A stretch of 64,000 bases of DNA from Methylorubrum populi (GTDB lineage: Bacteria > Pseudomonadota > Alphaproteobacteria > Rhizobiales > Beijerinckiaceae), in the NCBI RefSeq assembly GCF_002355515.1, contig NZ_AP014809.1:4798501-4862500 (forward strand), given 5' to 3'. Every line of letters starts with the position of its first letter. Position 1 is the first letter of the stretch. Positions 60,787 to 64,000 of this stretch are shown here, in pieces. Position numbers and translations under genes: made by a program. The notes below the pieces were generated by a model that saw only the letters and a program-made list of their open reading frames with translations, was not told the origin of the DNA and made no database searches.

Positions 60787-62715
60787 CTATCGCCATGCGT
60801 ACACGGGACGCAACTCTTTTCTTCTCAGAAGGTGTTTAACGCTGATGCCTGACCAATCAACGAAACCGAGGCGGTCCGAGACATCTTCGAAGCACGACTT
60901 GGAAAGTTCGCCAGGCGCGCAGAGTTTAAATAACACCATTCTTTCTTTGATATCGATTTTTTTGTCGGATATGTAGTCGCAAAACATTAGAAATGATTGA
61001 GATTCCGAAAATACGGCGTCGGGCCGCGCTAAAATGCGCTCTTTAACCTCTTGTTCCAATTGTTTGATTTCATCATGGAACAAAGTATCATTTCTCAAAT
61101 AGCAGAACTTAGCAGTTATATAAGAGAAGTATGACAAGTTCGGAGCACGTATGATGCTTTTAAGCGTATCTTGTACATGCTTTGAGTTGAGAAACTCCTC
61201 TCCCACAAAATACGATCCGCAGATTAGTAGATTAAATATCTCAATATTGTCAACGCTTCCCAAATGATCTCCCAGTTTCGAGCGCAGCGTTCGTACAATA
61301 GAAGTTATTTCTTCCATCATCACATGTCGAATAGTATCAGCTTGTTCCTCCGGCATCTTATCAAAAGTGGAGCTGACAGAGAGTACAATCTGACATATAG
61401 AGTATGTTGTGCGAACTCTAGCGTCCATAGCGCAGATGTAAAACGCAACATCGAGTAGCATTGCGACAACATCGCACAGAGCGGTTTGATTTTCGACGAA
61501 ATCAGGATTTTCTATAAGCTTCACAGCATGCAAAATCGCACGCCTGATGACGGACATAATCCATCCGCTAACATTCGAAAATGAAATTTCATGCTTCGCA
61601 ACGATGATGCGAATGCTTTTAGATTGAGACCGTATAAATCTAACAGTATCTGGAGCGACTTCCGATGTTTTCTCAATGTCAGATAGTCGACCTTGTATAC
61701 TGCGAAGTATTGGACCTAATTCATTGCGAGCGAGTGTGATTGCGGATACAAAAGGCCTCTCGCTATCGACCACTTTCCTTTCATTAATGAAGAGTTTATA
61801 GGATTCAAGGTGCTTTTTGACAGCAGCTTCAACTTTGCTCAATATAAATTTGTCGTTTGCAAAGATAGCATAGTCATCGACATACCGACGAAGATCGTAG
61901 TCCGTACCAGCAAAGATTTTGTCTTGCTTCAATTCGGTTTCAACTCTGCTGTCGACGTCCTGCAATATAATCTCTGCAAATATGCGCGAGAACTCTGGAC
62001 CTACAACAATGCCATTCGTTTCGTTGTAGTTGCAAATCTGCATCAGCTTATCAAATTCATTCTCAAAGCTATAGTAGTTCCTGTTGTCTTTGGCAAAAGA
62101 CTTGTCTTTGACTGCCCAGCTTAGAGAATGTGTGTATATGTTGTAGAAGCATTTAGACACGTCGGCCGAGCGATGAAATCTGAACTTTGATTCAAGCCGG
62201 ATGAACTCTCTTGAATCCATAAACTTTCCGAGCAGATTGTACTTTCCATATACAAAGAATGACGACAAATGTCCGACGTCGGGCTGTCCGTCTTCTCTAA
62301 GCGCCTCTACAAGCCCTAATTTGAGCCCTTCGTCCGCTTCAGCAGTGACTACAGCGCCGTAGGGAGATGCAACGTCAGTTGGCCGACGAAGCGAAAATCG
62401 GCTGTTCGCACAGTAGTTCAATAAGCTATTAGCATGAATTGTGTAGAATTCTGCGACTGCCATTTGAGCAAGAGGATGCACAATAGACAAAGTTGTGGTT
62501 CGAGAGCTGTCTTTCGAAATCGTATAACTATAAGGTATTGTGAATGCCGTGCTTGGCTTGACAACTTTCAAGTATGCCTTCTCCACATCTGCGCTCATAG
62601 GTGCGCAGAGGCCAAGATGAAATTTATCGTTCGAGAATATTACTGGAACTTCGTATGGCAATGTATCGGTTAATAGCGCGCGATACTTGACCGACGCGTG
62701 CTTATCATTTCGCAT
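60787..62715 (-). CDS. drt3b: Reverse transcriptase, DRT3b/UG8-like
   Basis: A 642-residue RT of the UG/Abi type. Palm motifs: A in ADVSKCFYNIYTHSLSW (184-200), B in NGIVVGPEFSRIFAEII (234-250), C in LRRYVDDYAIF with YVDD at 278-281. The YTHS after motif A and the GPEFSR motif are typical of Abi-like RTs. About 350 residues after the palm are predicted helical, without a nuclease or other enzyme motif, as in AbiK-type proteins. ATG 62713-62715 overlaps the first RT gene by 11 nt. Low-G+C codons differ from the flanking genes. Naming as the UG8 partner is from length and context; a phylogeny would settle it. Confidence 0.8.
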   Translation of the reverse strand: MRNDKHASVKYRALLTDTLPYEVPVIFSNDKFHLGLCAPMSADVEKAYLKVVKPSTAFTIPYSYTISKDSSRTTTLSIVHPLAQMAVAEFYTIHANSLLNYCANSRFSLRRPTDVASPYGAVVTAEADEGLKLGLVEALREDGQPDVGHLSSFFVYGKYNLLGKFMDSREFIRLESKFRFHRSADVSKCFYNIYTHSLSWAVKDKSFAKDNRNYYSFENEFDKLMQICNYNETNGIVVGPEFSRIFAEIILQDVDSRVETELKQDKIFAGTDYDLRRYVDDYAIFANDKFILSKVEAAVKKHLESYKLFINERKVVDSERPFVSAITLARNELGPILRSIQGRLSDIEKTSEVAPDTVRFIRSQSKSIRIIVAKHEISFSNVSGWIMSVIRRAILHAVKLIENPDFVENQTALCDVVAMLLDVAFYICAMDARVRTTYSICQIVLSVSSTFDKMPEEQADTIRHVMMEEITSIVRTLRSKLGDHLGSVDNIEIFNLLICGSYFVGEEFLNSKHVQDTLKSIIRAPNLSYFSYITAKFCYLRNDTLFHDEIKQLEQEVKERILARPDAVFSESQSFLMFCDYISDKKIDIKERMVLFKLCAPGELSKSCFEDVSDRLGFVDWSGISVKHLLRRKELRPVYAWR

Positions 62716-63973
62716 TTTGCCACACCGATTTTATTGATCTAAGCCTATCGTAACGTATTTTGATGGACATCCGGCTTGAAAATCCGTGAGGGAAACTCAC
62801 TTTGCGCAACCGTTCCATCTGCTGATGATTCAGATTTTGTAAGAGATATCGCCGAAACCGATGCCTTTTGTTTCTGATCAAATTGTGATAAAATAAGTTT
62901 ACTAAAGTCAATTCAGGCGGGGTTTGTTCTTCAGAACCGTCACAGGTGTGAATTCCGCAGTGTCTATAACTATAGTAGATTCCAGAAAGGAAGAAGTCAT
63001 TGCTTGCGACATAGCTGTTACCAACTCGCCTAAGCCGATAGTTTCCGCTTAAAAATTCCATTCTCTCGCAGAGTAAATTGCCATTCCCAGTTTTGACGAA
63101 TTCATTAAGGGCAAGTACTATACGTGTCTTCAGCTTAATAGTCTTTTTGTCCGACAAGGTAACTTCAACCTTGCGATGTTTGTTGCTGTCGCAGTAGTCC
63201 GATACAATGAACTTATATCCGAGGTACTCTATAGATTTTTTTGAAGTCGATTTCTTATCCTTATTAATAAGCGAGGTAGTTCCAAACTTTTCCGTATTGA
63301 AAGTCATCGGCTCGGGCAGAAGCTCACCAATTTTAATCTCTATCTGAGTTGGTTCAATAAAAGTAAAAATCAATATATCATCAGAATAGCGGAAGTACTT
63401 ATAGACGCCTTCAAGTCCGCGGACTTCCTTGTCAAAACGCTCCATCGCGAGCTCAACAATTGTTGAGCTGAGACCTACGCCGCGCGGAAGCCCGGCAGCT
63501 GCTCCATTGCAATGCGTTTCGAAAAAAGATCGAATATAGTGTCTTGTTGTCCTTGGGATCGCTGTGTCATATATAAGTCTTTTCCGAACTTCGTCGATAG
63601 GGATAGTTTCATAGAACGACTTTATGTCGCGCCGGATGATGTACATCGGCGTGGATTCTATCAGTGACTCGATCACCCCGTCGACGATAGACTCTCTACT
63701 CGGGTTTCTTATCCTAAAGCGGCTCGTTATATGCTTCGCAACTGCGCGAAGCAAGAGATTAGCATTGTAGTTATTATAACTTATGCACCTTCGCCCTTTA
63801 ATTTTTGACTTGACGAAAGATGTTAAATCAATCTCGCGGCAGGAAGCGCTTTCGGCTATTTCTGTGATAATAGCTTCTCGATCTTTTGCGAGATCAATTT
63901 TGAAGCGGGCTGAGTCACCTCTTCGTACTACGCGTTTAAGTGACTTGGCCGATAAGGCATTGCTTAGCGTCAT
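62705..63973 (-). CDS. drt3a: Reverse transcriptase, DRT3a/UG3-like
   Basis: A 422-residue RT. Motif A: IIRRDIKSFYETIP (DIKSFYE at 116-122). Motif B: GLPRGVGLSSTIVELAMERFD (161 onward). Motif C: YFRYSDDILIF with YSDD at 196-199. Motif D/E: IEYLGYKFIVS (248 onward). A C-terminal basic thumb-like region ends FSSRMSIKIRYDRLRSIKSVWQNAK. There is no maturase, CRISPR or retron feature. The start ATG 63971-63973 has GGCGAG upstream, only 27 nt from the window edge, so the promoter is outside. It is followed, overlapping by 11 nt, by the larger RT, an arrangement matching the two-RT DRT3 anti-phage system. Confidence 0.8.
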   Translation of the reverse strand: MTLSNALSAKSLKRVVRRGDSARFKIDLAKDREAIITEIAESASCREIDLTSFVKSKIKGRRCISYNNYNANLLLRAVAKHITSRFRIRNPSRESIVDGVIESLIESTPMYIIRRDIKSFYETIPIDEVRKRLIYDTAIPRTTRHYIRSFFETHCNGAAAGLPRGVGLSSTIVELAMERFDKEVRGLEGVYKYFRYSDDILIFTFIEPTQIEIKIGELLPEPMTFNTEKFGTTSLINKDKKSTSKKSIEYLGYKFIVSDYCDSNKHRKVEVTLSDKKTIKLKTRIVLALNEFVKTGNGNLLCERMEFLSGNYRLRRVGNSYVASNDFFLSGIYYSYRHCGIHTCDGSEEQTPPELTLVNLFYHNLIRNKRHRFRRYLLQNLNHQQMERLRKVSFPHGFSSRMSIKIRYDRLRSIKSVWQNAK

Positions 63974-64000
63974 TAGTATCTCGCCTCACGGCTGCGCCGC

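Noticed and set aside
60650-60976. A 108-codon plus-strand frame over the AC-repeat region
   Set aside because: It overlaps the end of the second RT gene, has no ribosome site, and crosses the hairpin best explained as ncRNA.
60385-63973. Retron or group II intron
   Set aside because: No maturase/endonuclease domain, no intron domain V-like end, and two distinct RT genes in tandem; the DRT3 arrangement fits better.
1-64000. CRISPR arrays, tRNA or rRNA genes
   Set aside because: No regularly spaced direct repeats of suitable size and no tRNA-like cloverleaf or rRNA sequence was recognised by eye; a covariance scan would be needed to exclude a small tRNA fully.

Overview
The window is about 70% G+C for its first 60 kb, densely coded, with many GTG and TTG starts and frequent ATGA or GTGA gene overlaps. 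Gene content points to an alphaproteobacterium of the Methylobacterium/Methylorubrum type: recG-sdhE-mfd, tmk-holB, metG-tatD-MBL, an intracellular PHB depolymerase, DUF6481 and DUF892 stress proteins, an HWE/HisKA_2-type kinase and several dispersed intergenic palindromes. The taxonomic call is inference from gene families, not from a marker-gene comparison.

Layout. 1-9.6 kb: the recG/sdhE/mfd repair neighbourhood, interrupted by two gene relics (a frameshifted HEAT-repeat gene and a NAD-dependent epimerase) and by a candidate polymorphic toxin/immunity pair. 9.6-17.9 kb: cold-shock protein, small stress-type proteins, a degenerate AMP-binding protein with an (ALQx)6 N-terminus, an ethylene-receptor-like sensor kinase broken by a poly-G frameshift with its response regulator, a truncated ParE-type toxin with antitoxin, and an acyl-CoA synthetase. 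18-27.4 kb: a lipid-linked sugar transfer operon (GT39, GT2, LAB_N protein, DUF2721), convergent with a monooxygenase/hydrolase/SDR operon; then SelO divergent from an EamA permease. 27.5-39.2 kb: sensor kinase, GDSL hydrolase, truncated haemoglobin, and the conserved tmk-holB / metG-tatD-MBL set, split by about 3.8 kb of accessory genes. 39.2-42.8 kb: polyamine-type ABC permeases and ATPase, then a Crp/Fnr regulator. 43-48 kb: PilZ-like protein, a large DUF2339 membrane protein and two small proteins. 48.1-56.6 kb: a candidate metabolic regulon (MFS importer, class V aminotransferase, GntR regulator, hydroxypyruvate isomerase, FAD/Fe-S oxidase), three of whose promoter regions carry the same TGAATKCA motif. 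56.7-60.1 kb: PHB depolymerase and a GabD-type aldehyde dehydrogenase.

60.2-64 kb is different DNA: markedly AT-richer, with unlike codon use. It holds two overlapping reverse-transcriptase genes on the minus strand, both with YxDD active sites. They are followed by about 400 nt of non-coding sequence that ends in a rho-independent terminator. Inside that sequence, in transcript sense, a 7-bp hairpin displays an alternating (CA)n loop. Two RTs plus an ncRNA with an AC-repeat template matches the anti-phage DRT3 (UG3 + UG8) architecture. This is the most exciting system in the window.
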